NCBI GenBank assembly: GCA_016787605.1
Contig: JAEUUE010000033.1
Location: 1-64,000 of the forward strand
Reading direction: 5' to 3'
DNA length: 64,000 bases
DNA from: Cyclobacteriaceae bacterium
GTDB lineage: Bacteria > Bacteroidota > Bacteroidia > Cytophagales > Cyclobacteriaceae
The notes beneath the pieces are model-generated. The model made no database searches and was not told the DNA's origin. It saw nothing but the letters and a program-made list of their open reading frames with translations. The position numbers and the translations under genes are program-made. Of this stretch, positions 53,662 through 62,689 are shown piece after piece (the first letter of the stretch is position 1; each line of letters starts with the position of its first letter).

Positions 53662-54772
53662 AATGGTGGACCTGCTGGGGCAATACCAGCGCATACAACC
53701 CGAGATCGATGACTCCATCCGGCAGGTCATTGAGTCCACGGAATTTATTCAGGGACCCGCGGTGCGACAGTTTGAGCAGGAACTATCGGCCTACGCAGGG
53801 GGTACACCGACGGTGACTTGCGGCAACGGGACCGACGCGCTTCAAATCGCCATGATGGCCCTTGGATTGAAACCGGGCGATGAAGTCATTCTTCCTGTGC
53901 ACACCTACGTGGCAACGGCGGAAGTTATTGCGCTGCTGCGGTTGTCGCCGGTCTTTGTCGATGTAAATCCGAATACTTTTACGCTCGACCCGGCCAAGCT
54001 GGAAGGCCTCATTACCTCCCGCACCCGGGCGATCGTGCCGGTACATTTGTATGGCCAGTGTGCCGACATGGAACCGATCCTGGCCGTGGCGTCACAGCAC
54101 CAGCTACATGTTATAGAAGATGCAGCCCAATCCCTGGGTGCCAGGTATCGTTTCCGGGATGGTCGGCAGGTCTTTGCAGGAACCCTGGGAACGGTGGGCA
54201 CCACTTCGTTCTTTCCCTCCAAAAACCTGGGTGCCTTCGGCGACGGCGGCGCCATGTTTACCCGTGAAGAAAAACTGGCGGCTACCCTTCGCATGATTGC
54301 CAATCATGGCCAGCGCCAGAAGTATCAGCATGACCTGGTGGGCGTAAACAGCCGGCTCGACACCCTTCAGGCGGCAATCCTGCGGGTTAAACTCAGGCAC
54401 CTGGACGAGTATGAATCACGGCGCCGGGCAGTAGCCGATTTCTATGATGCCCACCTGGCTGGCCTCGCCTTTCTGGAGACACCTTACCGTGCACCTTACT
54501 CGACGCATGTGTTTCATCAGTATACCCTTCGCACCCGGGGCGTTGACAGGGATGCCCTGAAAGACTACCTCCAGAAGAAGGGGATCCCTTCCATGATCTA
54601 CTACCCGATCCCGCTTCATCTGCAAGCGGCCTACCGGAAGGCGGATAAGCCGGAAGGCAGCTTCCCGGTGACCGAAGAGTTATCGCGGTCGGTGCTGTCG
54701 CTGCCCATCCATACCGAAATGGATGAAGAGCAGTTGTCCTATATTTGCGAGGCACTGGCCCGGTTTGCCTGA
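53648..54772 (+). CDS. wbpE: UDP-3-keto-glucuronate aminotransferase, WbpE-like (DegT/DnrJ/EryC1)
   Basis: A 374-residue PLP-dependent sugar aminotransferase. The internal-aldimine Lys192 lies in SFFPSKNLGAFGDGGA, and HLYGQCADM is the common DegT-family signature. It should aminate C3 of the UDP-3-keto intermediate made by WlbA. It overlaps galE by 14 bp, and wbpD starts 2 bp after its stop. The WbpE assignment relies mainly on this cluster context. Confidence 0.85.
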   Translation: MRPIKMVDLLGQYQRIQPEIDDSIRQVIESTEFIQGPAVRQFEQELSAYAGGTPTVTCGNGTDALQIAMMALGLKPGDEVILPVHTYVATAEVIALLRLSPVFVDVNPNTFTLDPAKLEGLITSRTRAIVPVHLYGQCADMEPILAVASQHQLHVIEDAAQSLGARYRFRDGRQVFAGTLGTVGTTSFFPSKNLGAFGDGGAMFTREEKLAATLRMIANHGQRQKYQHDLVGVNSRLDTLQAAILRVKLRHLDEYESRRRAVADFYDAHLAGLAFLETPYRAPYSTHVFHQYTLRTRGVDRDALKDYLQKKGIPSMIYYPIPLHLQAAYRKADKPEGSFPVTEELSRSVLSLPIHTEMDEEQLSYICEALARFA

Positions 54773-54774
54773 TC

Positions 54775-55353
54775 ATGGAAAACAATTCATTCTTTGCCCA
54801 CGAGACAGCCGTGGTGGACCCCGGGTGCTCCATCGGTGAAGGCACGCGGATCTGGCATTTTTCACACCTCATGACCGGGTGCCAGATTGGCAAGAACTGC
54901 AACCTCGGACAGAACGTGGTGGTTTCTCCGCAAGTGGTTTTGGGCAACAACGTCAAGGTTCAGAACAATGTCTCAATTTACACGGGAGTCATTTGCGAGG
55001 ACGACGTTTTCCTCGGTCCATCCATGGTATTCACCAACGTGGTGAACCCACGCAGCGCCGTGAATCGACGCAGTCAGTACGCGCAAACCCTGGTCAAGAA
55101 AGGCGCAACCATTGGCGCCAACGCGACCGTGGTATGCGGCCATACCATTGGAAGGTTTGCCTTTATCGGCGCCGGAGCCGTGGTCACCCGCGATGTGCCG
55201 GATTACGCGCTGGTTATGGGAAACCCCGCACGGCAGACGGGTTGGATGAGCGAGTATGGTCACAAGCTGAAATTCGATGCAGAAGGGAAAGCCACCTGCC
55301 CGGAAAGTGGTGAAGTGTATCACCTGAAGAACGGCACCGTAACCAAACTATGA
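54775..55353 (+). CDS. wbpD: Sugar 3-N-acetyltransferase, WbpD-like
   Basis: A 192-residue left-handed beta-helix acyltransferase. Hexapeptide repeats run from about 10 to 150 (VVDPGCSIGEGTRIWHF, GQNVVVSPQVVLGNNVKVQN, VCGHTIGRFAFIGAGAVVT). It should N-acetylate the 3-amino group to give UDP-2,3-diacetamido-2,3-dideoxy-glucuronate. The start is ATG 54775, which directly follows the wbpE stop. Its gene overlaps wlbA by 4 bp. Confidence 0.88.
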   Translation: MENNSFFAHETAVVDPGCSIGEGTRIWHFSHLMTGCQIGKNCNLGQNVVVSPQVVLGNNVKVQNNVSIYTGVICEDDVFLGPSMVFTNVVNPRSAVNRRSQYAQTLVKKGATIGANATVVCGHTIGRFAFIGAGAVVTRDVPDYALVMGNPARQTGWMSEYGHKLKFDAEGKATCPESGEVYHLKNGTVTKL

Positions 55354-56249
55354 AGAACTTTGCCCTGATCGGCGTAGCCGGATTTATCGCGCCGCGCCAC
55401 CTGCAAGCGATCCGGGACACCGGGAACAACCTGGTCGCCGCCCTGGACCGTTTTGACAGTGTGGGCATCATGGATTCCTATTTTCCCCATGCGGATTTTT
55501 TCACGGAGTTTGAACGCTTCGACCGTCACCTGGACAAGTTGCGCCGGCAAGGAAAAAAGATCGACTACGTATCCATCTGTTCACCCAACTACCTGCACGA
55601 CTCGCATATCCGGTTTGCCCTGCGGCAACAGGCCGACGCCATTTGCGAAAAGCCGCTGGTGCTGAACCCCTGGAACCTGGACGGGCTGGCCGAGATTGAG
55701 AAGGAGACCGGCCACCGTGTGTATACCATCCTTCAGCTGCGTCTTCACCCGGCCATCAAGAACCTGAAAGACGAGGTGGAGAGCGCTCCGAAAGACAAGT
55801 TCTTCGATGTGTCGCTGGAATACATCACTTCCCGGGGCAACTGGTACCACCACAGCTGGAAAGGCGATGAATCGAAGTCCGGAGGGGTGGCCACCAATAT
55901 CGGCATTCACTTTTTCGATATGCTCCTTTGGATCTTCGGGCCGCCGACATCGACGCCTCTGGCAACGGTAAGCGATGATCATGCGTATGGCACCCTGGAA
56001 CTGAAGCGGGCCCGGGTGAAGTGGCGCCTGAGCATCAATGCGGCGCACCTTCCCCCCGAAGTCGCGACGGCCGGTAAGCGGACCTTCCGTTCGCTGAAAA
56101 TCGAAGGTCGCGAGATCGAGTTCAGCGAGGGATTCACCGACTTGCACACCGCTTGCTACCGCGAAATTCTCGCGGGTAATGGGTTTGGAATTAACGAGGC
56201 ACGACCTTCCATTGACCTGGTATATTCGCTTCGCAAAGGAAAGTCATGA
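55350..56249 (+). CDS. wlbA: UDP-N-acetylglucosaminuronate 3-dehydrogenase, WlbA-like (Gfo/Idh/MocA)
   Basis: A 299-residue oxidoreductase. The N-terminal Rossmann segment is FALIGVAGFIAPRHLQAI, and Lys101 in ICEKPLVLNPWNL is the Gfo/Idh/MocA catalytic lysine. VATNIGIHFFDMLLWIFG is the conserved His segment. WlbA-type enzymes oxidise C3 of UDP-GlcNAcA. Start and stop overlap both neighbours by 4 bp. Together with tviB, wbpE and wbpD it completes the route to UDP-GlcNAc3NAcA. A WbpI-type 2-epimerase gene is not visible. Confidence 0.88.
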   Translation: MKNFALIGVAGFIAPRHLQAIRDTGNNLVAALDRFDSVGIMDSYFPHADFFTEFERFDRHLDKLRRQGKKIDYVSICSPNYLHDSHIRFALRQQADAICEKPLVLNPWNLDGLAEIEKETGHRVYTILQLRLHPAIKNLKDEVESAPKDKFFDVSLEYITSRGNWYHHSWKGDESKSGGVATNIGIHFFDMLLWIFGPPTSTPLATVSDDHAYGTLELKRARVKWRLSINAAHLPPEVATAGKRTFRSLKIEGREIEFSEGFTDLHTACYREILAGNGFGINEARPSIDLVYSLRKGKS

Positions 56250-56797
56250 ATTGTGTGGAGACAGGCTTTGCGGGAATGTTCATTCTTCAGCCGGTCGTTC
56301 GGGAGGATGCCCGCGGTCATTTCTTTGAGTCATACAACAAGAAGTCATTCGGAGACGCGGGTCTTCACTTTGACTTTGTCCAGGATAACCAGTCGTGGTC
56401 ACGCGGTGGAGTAATCCGTGGACTTCATTTCCAGGTCCCGCCGGTCGCACAAACCAAACTGGTGCGCGTCCTCCACGGCATCATCTGGGATGTGGTGGTC
56501 GACCTGCGCAGGGATCAGCCCACCTATGGCAAGGTTCATTATGTGGAGCTTTCGGCCGCGAACAAGTGGCAGTTGCTTGTGCCCAAAGGATTTGCGCACG
56601 GCTTTTCCGTGATATCGGAGTCGGCCGAGGTTCTTTACAAGTCGGACGGACTGTACACTCCATCGCTGGAGCGCGGTATCCGGTACGATGATGCCGACCT
56701 GCGCATCGAATGGAAAATAACCCCGGGTCATCAGCCACTGGTGTCGGACAAGGACCTGGCCTGGCCCCGGCTTTCGGAACTGCCTGGTTACTTCTGA
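56246..56797 (+). CDS. RmlC-like sugar 3,5-epimerase family protein
   Basis: A 183-residue cupin of the dTDP-4-dehydrorhamnose 3,5-epimerase family. It has the active-site His61 in IRGLHFQVPPVAQTKLV, PKGFAHGF, and the substrate loop YKSDGLYTPSLERGI. It would make dTDP-4-keto-rhamnose, yet rmlA, rmlB and rmlD are not in this window. It overlaps wlbA by 4 bp, and the next gene starts 11 bp after its stop. It may act on another nucleotide-sugar. Confidence 0.85.
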   Translation: MNCVETGFAGMFILQPVVREDARGHFFESYNKKSFGDAGLHFDFVQDNQSWSRGGVIRGLHFQVPPVAQTKLVRVLHGIIWDVVVDLRRDQPTYGKVHYVELSAANKWQLLVPKGFAHGFSVISESAEVLYKSDGLYTPSLERGIRYDDADLRIEWKITPGHQPLVSDKDLAWPRLSELPGYF

Positions 56798-56807
56798 GCC
56801 TTGTCTC

Positions 56808-57893
56808 ATGATTCCCTACGAAGAGCTCAGCATCGTTAATGCACCCTACCGGAAAGAGCTTGCCGCCTGCTTTGAGGAGGTCGTTGTGCGTGGCCGTTTT
56901 ATCCTGGATCGGGAGGTGGAGTTGTTTGAGAAGGAGTTCGCCTCGTTTGCCGGTTGCTCGTTCGGGGTAGGCGTAGCCAGCGGATACGATGCGCTCTGTA
57001 TTATCCTACGGAGTCTTGACCTTTCTCCCGGTGGTGAAGTAATCGTTCCCGCCAATACCTGCATGCCAACGGTGCTCGCCGTCATCCATGCCGGATTTCA
57101 GCCCGTGCTGGTCGAGCCGGATTTTCGAACTTACAATCTTGATGCTGCGCTGATGGAGCGTGCCATAACCCGGCGTACGGTCGCTGTGGTGGCCGTGCAC
57201 TTGTACGGTTCGTGTGCTCCCATGCCAGAATTAGTCGCGGTCGCCGAAAGGGCCGGGGTTCCAATCGTGGAAGACTGCGCCCAGGCCCATGGCGCTTCCA
57301 TTTTCGGCCGCATGGCAGGAAGCTGGGGAGCAGCCTCCGCATTCAGTTTTTATCCAACCAAAAACCTGGGGGCCTTGGGAGACGGCGGAATGGTGCTCAC
57401 CCGGTCGGCGGACCTGGCCAGCAAGGTGAAGGCGTGGCGAACCTATGGGGAAACGCAAAAGGATACGCACACGTACCCGGGTGTCAATTCCCGTCTCGAT
57501 GAAATGCAGGCCGCCTTTCTTCGGATAAAGCTCCGGGACCTGGATCGAATGCAGGCGCACCGAAAGACCATTGCCGACATCTATGACGCGGGGCTTGGCC
57601 CCGACTTTATCAGGCCGCTCCGGAGGCAGGGATATACCGACGTTCACCATATTTACCCGATCCGCCATCCGGAGCGCGACAGACTTCGGGAACACCTCGC
57701 CAAAAACGGGGTGCAGACAAAAATCCATTACCCGGTTCCGCCTCACCGTCAGCCGGTCCTTCAGCCCGTTCTGTCGGGGCAAGAGTTCCCAATCACCGAT
57801 GAAATCAGCCGCACGGTGCTAAGTCTGCCCGTTTCAACGGCTATTGAACCTTCCCAGGCCGAGGAAGTGGTTCGGGTCCTCAATCGCTTTTGA
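56808..57893 (+). CDS. DegT/DnrJ/EryC1-family sugar aminotransferase (second copy)
   Basis: A 361-residue PLP-dependent aminotransferase, distinct from wbpE. Lys185 lies in FYPTKNLGALGDGG; LYGSCAPMP and IPIVEDCAQAHG-type motifs are typical of the family. N-terminal IPYEELSIVNAPYRKEL suggests an FdtB-like enzyme making 3-amino-3,6-dideoxy sugars, but this is inference. It begins 11 bp after the RmlC-like gene and ends 109 bp before the flippase. Confidence 0.83.
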   Translation: MIPYEELSIVNAPYRKELAACFEEVVVRGRFILDREVELFEKEFASFAGCSFGVGVASGYDALCIILRSLDLSPGGEVIVPANTCMPTVLAVIHAGFQPVLVEPDFRTYNLDAALMERAITRRTVAVVAVHLYGSCAPMPELVAVAERAGVPIVEDCAQAHGASIFGRMAGSWGAASAFSFYPTKNLGALGDGGMVLTRSADLASKVKAWRTYGETQKDTHTYPGVNSRLDEMQAAFLRIKLRDLDRMQAHRKTIADIYDAGLGPDFIRPLRRQGYTDVHHIYPIRHPERDRLREHLAKNGVQTKIHYPVPPHRQPVLQPVLSGQEFPITDEISRTVLSLPVSTAIEPSQAEEVVRVLNRF

Positions 57894-58002
57894 TACGAGA
57901 GCGGGAAGGGGCGATTTCGTACTTTTACCCTCTATAGAATGAAGCAATGCCGGGTTCCAACCGGGTGCATGTGATCAGCCTCACAGACCTTTACATGGTG
58001 CG

Positions 58003-59331
58003 ATGATATTTCGAATTGGACTGCTCTTCCTGCTCACCGGCGCGGCGCACCTGTTTGCCATTTTTGGACTGAAGTATATCGCTGGCCAGGGCGACCTGGC
58101 GGGCGTGGCAGGTATCGGCAAAGCGGAGGCGCTGCTTCAGTTTCTTATCAGCATTATTGGGTTTGGCATGCAGACGGAGGGTTTGCGTACGTTGGCGTTT
58201 GCTTCTGACTGGAAAGCCAAGCTGGACGAAATACAAACCGCGCGGTTAACGTTGTCGTGGCTGCTGGTGCTGGGCGCTGTGGGTGCGGTTTACGATTCGT
58301 CGTTTTGGTGCTTCCTGGCAGCGCCGGTGTTGGGATCAAGCTGTGATTATGCCTTGTATGCCCGTGGCAAACCCGTCTTGGCCAGCACCCTCGCCCTTTT
58401 CCGGGTGGTGTTCCCCCTGGGAGCGGCCATGGCCGTGGCCGGCCGCGTACCTACCCTGGCTCCCGAGACGTTCTTGGTGGCGTTCGTAGGCGTTTATGTG
58501 ATAACCAACCTGATCATCTCCAAGACACTCGGTGCGTCTACATGGTGGCCGGCACGTCGGGCTTCTCTGAGTCTTTACATCAAGACGATTCCGGTGGGGG
58601 TGATTAACCTGGGTTATTACTTCTTCGGGCTTGGCATACTCTTCTTTGCTGAGTTTCTCTTTGCTGAGGCCGAATTAGCCGTGGTCTATATGGCCCTGAA
58701 GTTCTATGTGGTGTACCGTGGTGCCTTGAGAGTCATTCAGCAAGCCTATGTCAACCAAATGAACCATCCACTGGTGGGGTTGCGGGCTGACCAGATTTCC
58801 ATGGTGATCGGGCTTGTCCTGCTGGGATCGGCCTCCTTGTTTCCGCAAAGTTTCATTACGCTATTCTTTGGGCAGCAGTTTACCGGCCACCGGGCGTTAT
58901 TTGTTGGCCTGGGTGCGGCGGCGCTGGTGGCTGGTGTGTTCAATAGCTTTTCAACAACGGCCATACTGCAGAAGCGCGACCTTCCTATGATGCGGTTGAT
59001 TGTTGCCTCTGTTTTAGTTTCGATATTGGTGCTGATCATTGGATATTGGGTTTCTCCGGCCCCGGAATCGGTCATGATTGCCCTGGGTGTTGGTGAAGTG
59101 GTCATGGCAGTGGGACTCATGAAATTGATGGATGACTCGTCGGGGATACGCGAACGCCTGCTTTATCTCCTGGGTATTTCCGCCGGATTGCTGGTGCCGG
59201 CATCAGCCCGGTATCTTTTCTCAGATTCGCTAATCCCCTATCTTTCCAGCTTCGCGCTGATGGGCGGGTTGATCCTTGTCGTTAACTATTCGAAGTTCAT
59301 CCATCCTGTAAAAACTGATGAGTCCCGTTGA
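58003..59331 (+). CDS. Wzx-type polysaccharide flippase
   Basis: A 442-residue membrane protein with about twelve helices and few charged loops. Helices run from LLFLLTGAAHLFAIFGLKYI to the C-terminal FALMGGLILVVNYSKF. There is no sharp motif, but the topology, the family-like RVIQQAYVNQMNHPLVGL loop and the polysaccharide locus support an oligosaccharide flippase of the MATE/PST superfamily. It should move undecaprenyl-linked repeat units across the inner membrane. Its last 14 bp overlap the ligase-like gene. A weak TACTTTTA box lies at 57920-57927. Confidence 0.75.
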   Translation: MIFRIGLLFLLTGAAHLFAIFGLKYIAGQGDLAGVAGIGKAEALLQFLISIIGFGMQTEGLRTLAFASDWKAKLDEIQTARLTLSWLLVLGAVGAVYDSSFWCFLAAPVLGSSCDYALYARGKPVLASTLALFRVVFPLGAAMAVAGRVPTLAPETFLVAFVGVYVITNLIISKTLGASTWWPARRASLSLYIKTIPVGVINLGYYFFGLGILFFAEFLFAEAELAVVYMALKFYVVYRGALRVIQQAYVNQMNHPLVGLRADQISMVIGLVLLGSASLFPQSFITLFFGQQFTGHRALFVGLGAAALVAGVFNSFSTTAILQKRDLPMMRLIVASVLVSILVLIIGYWVSPAPESVMIALGVGEVVMAVGLMKLMDDSSGIRERLLYLLGISAGLLVPASARYLFSDSLIPYLSSFALMGGLILVVNYSKFIHPVKTDESR

Positions 59332-60595
59332 GACATACCCTGGGGCAGGAAGCGCCACGAAGGCAGAGAATGCATGGGAATTCCTTTGCGGGGCCTTTGT
59401 GTTTTCCATCCCCTTCATCGCGGGCCTAAATTCTGCGTTGGTTATTGTCCTGCTCGCACTCTGGTTCTTTCTCCCGAAACGAACAAATTGGCGTGAGAGT
59501 GGGATAGTTATACTGGCTGCCTCGATGCCCTTTTGGCTCGCTGCCGCAGGAATGATCTACACCGATAATGTCGAGGAAGGGCTATTCCGACTTCAGCAGA
59601 AGGCGCTGCTCCTGGTGTTGCCTTTACTTTTTCTGACGATTCACGTAGACCTTGGTCGTCTTGCGCGGACCATGATGAGTCTCTTTGTGCTGGGGGTGAC
59701 TATAGCATGCGCCGTCAGCGTATTGGCCAGCCTTTATCAGTGGGGGCAAACCGGAAGTTCCCAGTACTTCACCGGTCATGGCCTGGCGCGGTTCCTGGAC
59801 TTGTATCCGTATGTGTTCGCCCTTTTGTGCCTGGTTGCGTTGACCGTTCTGGCGGAGGCGGAGCGGGGATCTATAGCGCTGTATCCTTGGCTGGGCAGAA
59901 AAGTGCGCCTCGGGCTGGGTATCCTACTGGTGGGCTTCCTGTTGCTGTTGGCTGTCCAACAGGTGATCCTGATCTGGGTTTTGTTGACGTTGTTTTATGC
60001 CTGGAGAGTGCTTCCGCAGAAGAAATGGGTGGGCGCTATTGCGGTTTTTCTGGTGGTCCTTCTCGCGATGTCGGTTGCGCTGGTGGCTCCCCTGAGGGAG
60101 AAAGTGAACGACATCGTTTCAGGCAGTGACAGAAACACGATTCCTCTTGATCAGGAAGGGCCTATGAAACAGGAGTGGAACGGGATCGCGGTGCGTAAGG
60201 CGATCTGGACGTGTGCGTGGGATCTCATTCGGGAGAATCCAGTTTGGGGAGTCGGCACAGGCGATGGCCAGGACGCACTTCAGCAGGCCTACGCCAACCG
60301 GAAGTTCCACCTGGCGGCCTTGTATAACCGCTACAATGCTCACAATCAGTATGTGCAGACCCTTGTTTGTGCCGGGGTGATCGGGCTGGCCATATGGCTG
60401 ACATCCATTGGCTGGCTCCTTTGGAAATTCCGTCACGAAAGTCTTTTCCTGTTTACGTTTGCCGCCTTGCTGTTCAGTATGCTTACAGAGTCGATGCTGG
60501 AGACCAACAAAGGAAATTTGATAGTGGCATTTGTTTTATCGGCCTTATTGCTTCCGGTTCGTTTCAAAGTGGCATCCAGCAGGGCTTCAGGCTGA
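59318..60595 (+). CDS. O-antigen polymerase/ligase-like membrane protein (Wzy/WaaL)
   Basis: A 425-residue membrane protein with about ten helices and one large periplasmic loop (about 260-335) between hydrophobic blocks. The loop holds VWGVGTGDGQDALQQAYANR followed by YNAHNQYVQTLVCAGVIGL, the H-N-x-Y/F pattern of the Wzy_C domain. It polymerises or ligates repeat units delivered by the flippase. It overlaps the flippase gene by 14 bp and the next gene starts 4 bp after its stop. Confidence 0.8.
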   Translation: MSPVETYPGAGSATKAENAWEFLCGAFVFSIPFIAGLNSALVIVLLALWFFLPKRTNWRESGIVILAASMPFWLAAAGMIYTDNVEEGLFRLQQKALLLVLPLLFLTIHVDLGRLARTMMSLFVLGVTIACAVSVLASLYQWGQTGSSQYFTGHGLARFLDLYPYVFALLCLVALTVLAEAERGSIALYPWLGRKVRLGLGILLVGFLLLLAVQQVILIWVLLTLFYAWRVLPQKKWVGAIAVFLVVLLAMSVALVAPLREKVNDIVSGSDRNTIPLDQEGPMKQEWNGIAVRKAIWTCAWDLIRENPVWGVGTGDGQDALQQAYANRKFHLAALYNRYNAHNQYVQTLVCAGVIGLAIWLTSIGWLLWKFRHESLFLFTFAALLFSMLTESMLETNKGNLIVAFVLSALLLPVRFKVASSRASG

Positions 60596-60599
60596 AAAC

Positions 60600-61760
60600 A
60601 TGGCAAGACACTATTCATCCAGCAAAGCAGTGGCCAGCAAGTTGCTGGAGGCCATTGCCGCACTTCTTTCTCTTCCCTGGCGGGTGGCCCGAAGGCCCCG
60701 GCCAGCGCTGCGGCGCGTGCTTCTGGTTGAGCCTTTCCAAATGGGCGATGTGCTGTCACTGACCGCAATGATCGATCCGTTGGAACGGAAATTTGGAGCA
60801 TTGGAATGGTATGTGCTTACCAAGCCAGCGGGCGGCGCGATCCTTCGAATGGATCCCAGGATCAGCGTGCTTTCCGTGGATTTTCCCTGGTCGGATCATG
60901 GCGAAAAGAAGATTTCGGTCTCACGTACCTGGAATGCGATACGCCAGGTCTGGCGTTTTCGCAGAATTGACTTTGATCTTGGAATTGATACGCGCGGCGA
61001 CATCCGATCACAGTTGTTAATGGTGATATCCGGATGCCGGATGCGATTAGGGTATCGCAGCTACCTGAATTCGAACCTCAGTGTTTGGGGTTTGTTGCTG
61101 ACCCATTACCCCATTCGTCCAAAATACCGGCATCGCTTTGAATGGAACCTTTACCTGCTCACGGCCCTGGGTATGGAGGAGTCGGAACTTTTTCCACTGC
61201 GACTTCCATGTTTTTCTCCATCCTCTGCGTCTGAACAAGTTGGTAAACGGTACCCGGTAGTCCATGTAGGCGGAGGTTGGATTCATCGTCGCTGGCCCGA
61301 GGAGAACTGGATGGCTCTTATTCGCTGGCTTGCCCAGCGTGTTGATTGGGTGCACGTAATCGGCGGTGAGGGCGAAAGGGAGATTCTCGACAGGATTGCC
61401 CTTGGTATACGGGAGAGCGCCAACGTGCGGATAGAAGTAACTGACTTGAGCGGTTTGGTGCGCAGTATTTCACGTTGTTCGTTTTTTGTCGGGCTCGATA
61501 GTGGCCCCATGAATCTGGCGGCTAGCCTGAATAGGCCATCGATTGCCCTTTTCGGACCCGGAGATACGGAGATGTGGAGGCCGCTGAGCGCGGGTAGCGT
61601 GGTTGTTCGGCGAACCGAGAACTTTCCCTGTAGTCCCTGCCTGCAGATAACTTGCCTGTATCCCGGTCGGAATTGCATGCACGCCATTCAAGTGGCCGAT
61701 GTTGTGTCTATATTGGAGCGTTTATTGAATGACATATCAAACCAGCCCTCCACCCCATGA
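60600..61760 (+). CDS. Glycosyltransferase family 9 (heptosyltransferase-like)
   Basis: A 386-residue GT-B enzyme from ATG 60600. The N-terminal domain has RRVLLVEPFQMGDVLSLTAM, and the nucleotide-sugar part has PVVHVGGGWIHRRWPEENWM and FVGLDSGPMNLAASL, the GT9 D-S-G-P-M signature. A Cys-rich C-terminus (FPCSPCLQITCLYPGRNC) resembles heptosyltransferases. It probably transfers a heptose or similar sugar to lipopolysaccharide. An earlier in-frame ATG at 60531 lies inside the polymerase gene. It overlaps the methyltransferase by 4 bp. Confidence 0.87.
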   Translation: MARHYSSSKAVASKLLEAIAALLSLPWRVARRPRPALRRVLLVEPFQMGDVLSLTAMIDPLERKFGALEWYVLTKPAGGAILRMDPRISVLSVDFPWSDHGEKKISVSRTWNAIRQVWRFRRIDFDLGIDTRGDIRSQLLMVISGCRMRLGYRSYLNSNLSVWGLLLTHYPIRPKYRHRFEWNLYLLTALGMEESELFPLRLPCFSPSSASEQVGKRYPVVHVGGGWIHRRWPEENWMALIRWLAQRVDWVHVIGGEGEREILDRIALGIRESANVRIEVTDLSGLVRSISRCSFFVGLDSGPMNLAASLNRPSIALFGPGDTEMWRPLSAGSVVVRRTENFPCSPCLQITCLYPGRNCMHAIQVADVVSILERLLNDISNQPSTP

Positions 61761-62689
61761 GTTGTTCTGTTTGCTCATCCACTGACGTCCAGCCTATTTT
61801 CGATAAATCGCTGGAGGCCTCGGAATGGATTCTTGGTGGTGTCAAGTATGGGTATGTACGTTGTTCTTCCTGCCAACTCATCCAATGCGACCCTACGCCG
61901 GACCAGGCCGCCCTTATGGAGTTTTACCAGGCATCCTATGCCTATGACTGGTTTGACAGAAATGCTTTTTATAAGCGCTGGCAGGCCCGTCACCGGGTGT
62001 CACGCATTGCTTATTTGTTCGCTGATGGAATGAAATGCCTGGATTTTGGGTGCGGCCATGGTTTCTTCGTCGAGGCCATGAATCGAAGGGGAGTTGACAC
62101 GTACGGATTTGACATCGGAGTCAGCAAGATCCAAAAAGATCCCAGCGAACGGACTGCTTACCGGGCCACTTTCGGCGAATATGACCGCACTGGGTTTGAT
62201 ATGATCACTGCATGGCACGTGCTGGAGCATATGCGAAAACCGGCGGAGACAATAAAGGCATTGAACGAGAGGCTAAAGGAGGGAGGCAGACTTGTACTGG
62301 CAGTTCCTAATGGAGCGAGCCTGGGGATCCGGTTGTTTGGACAGAAGTGGGGGTGGGTTCAGCAGCCGTATGTGCACATTAGTTTATTCGGGCCGAAGAA
62401 CCTTCCGCTGCTTTTGGAGAACCACGGTTTTGTAGTCGAGCGCGTGCACACCCGGGAAGCATGGGATCAAAACCTTTACGACCTCCTCATTACCGCCCTG
62501 TTCTATCGTCACCGATCGCGCAATGCCGTGCGAACGTTTAACCCCTCCCTTCGAGGCACCGTGATATTCCGACTTAATCAATTGGTGCGCCTGGCATTTA
62601 CCCCATTGTCTTACTTGTATGCGGCACTGAGAGGCCAGCGTGGCGATGGCAGTGAACTGGTGGTGATTGCGCGTAAACGCAATTCCTAG
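61757..62689 (+). CDS. Zinc-ribbon class I SAM methyltransferase
   Basis: A 310-residue protein. An N-terminal zinc-ribbon (Cys3-x2-Cys6 and Cys36-x2-Cys39) is followed by a Rossmann methyltransferase domain with motif I CLDFGCGHGFF (94-104) and the D-x3-WHVLEHM segment. The C-terminal half is hydrophobic and basic. Methyltransf_23-type enzymes in polysaccharide loci methylate sugar residues, but the substrate here is unknown. Its stop overlaps a convergent methyltransferase gene by 4 bp. Confidence 0.85.
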   Translation: MSCSVCSSTDVQPIFDKSLEASEWILGGVKYGYVRCSSCQLIQCDPTPDQAALMEFYQASYAYDWFDRNAFYKRWQARHRVSRIAYLFADGMKCLDFGCGHGFFVEAMNRRGVDTYGFDIGVSKIQKDPSERTAYRATFGEYDRTGFDMITAWHVLEHMRKPAETIKALNERLKEGGRLVLAVPNGASLGIRLFGQKWGWVQQPYVHISLFGPKNLPLLLENHGFVVERVHTREAWDQNLYDLLITALFYRHRSRNAVRTFNPSLRGTVIFRLNQLVRLAFTPLSYLYAALRGQRGDGSELVVIARKRNS

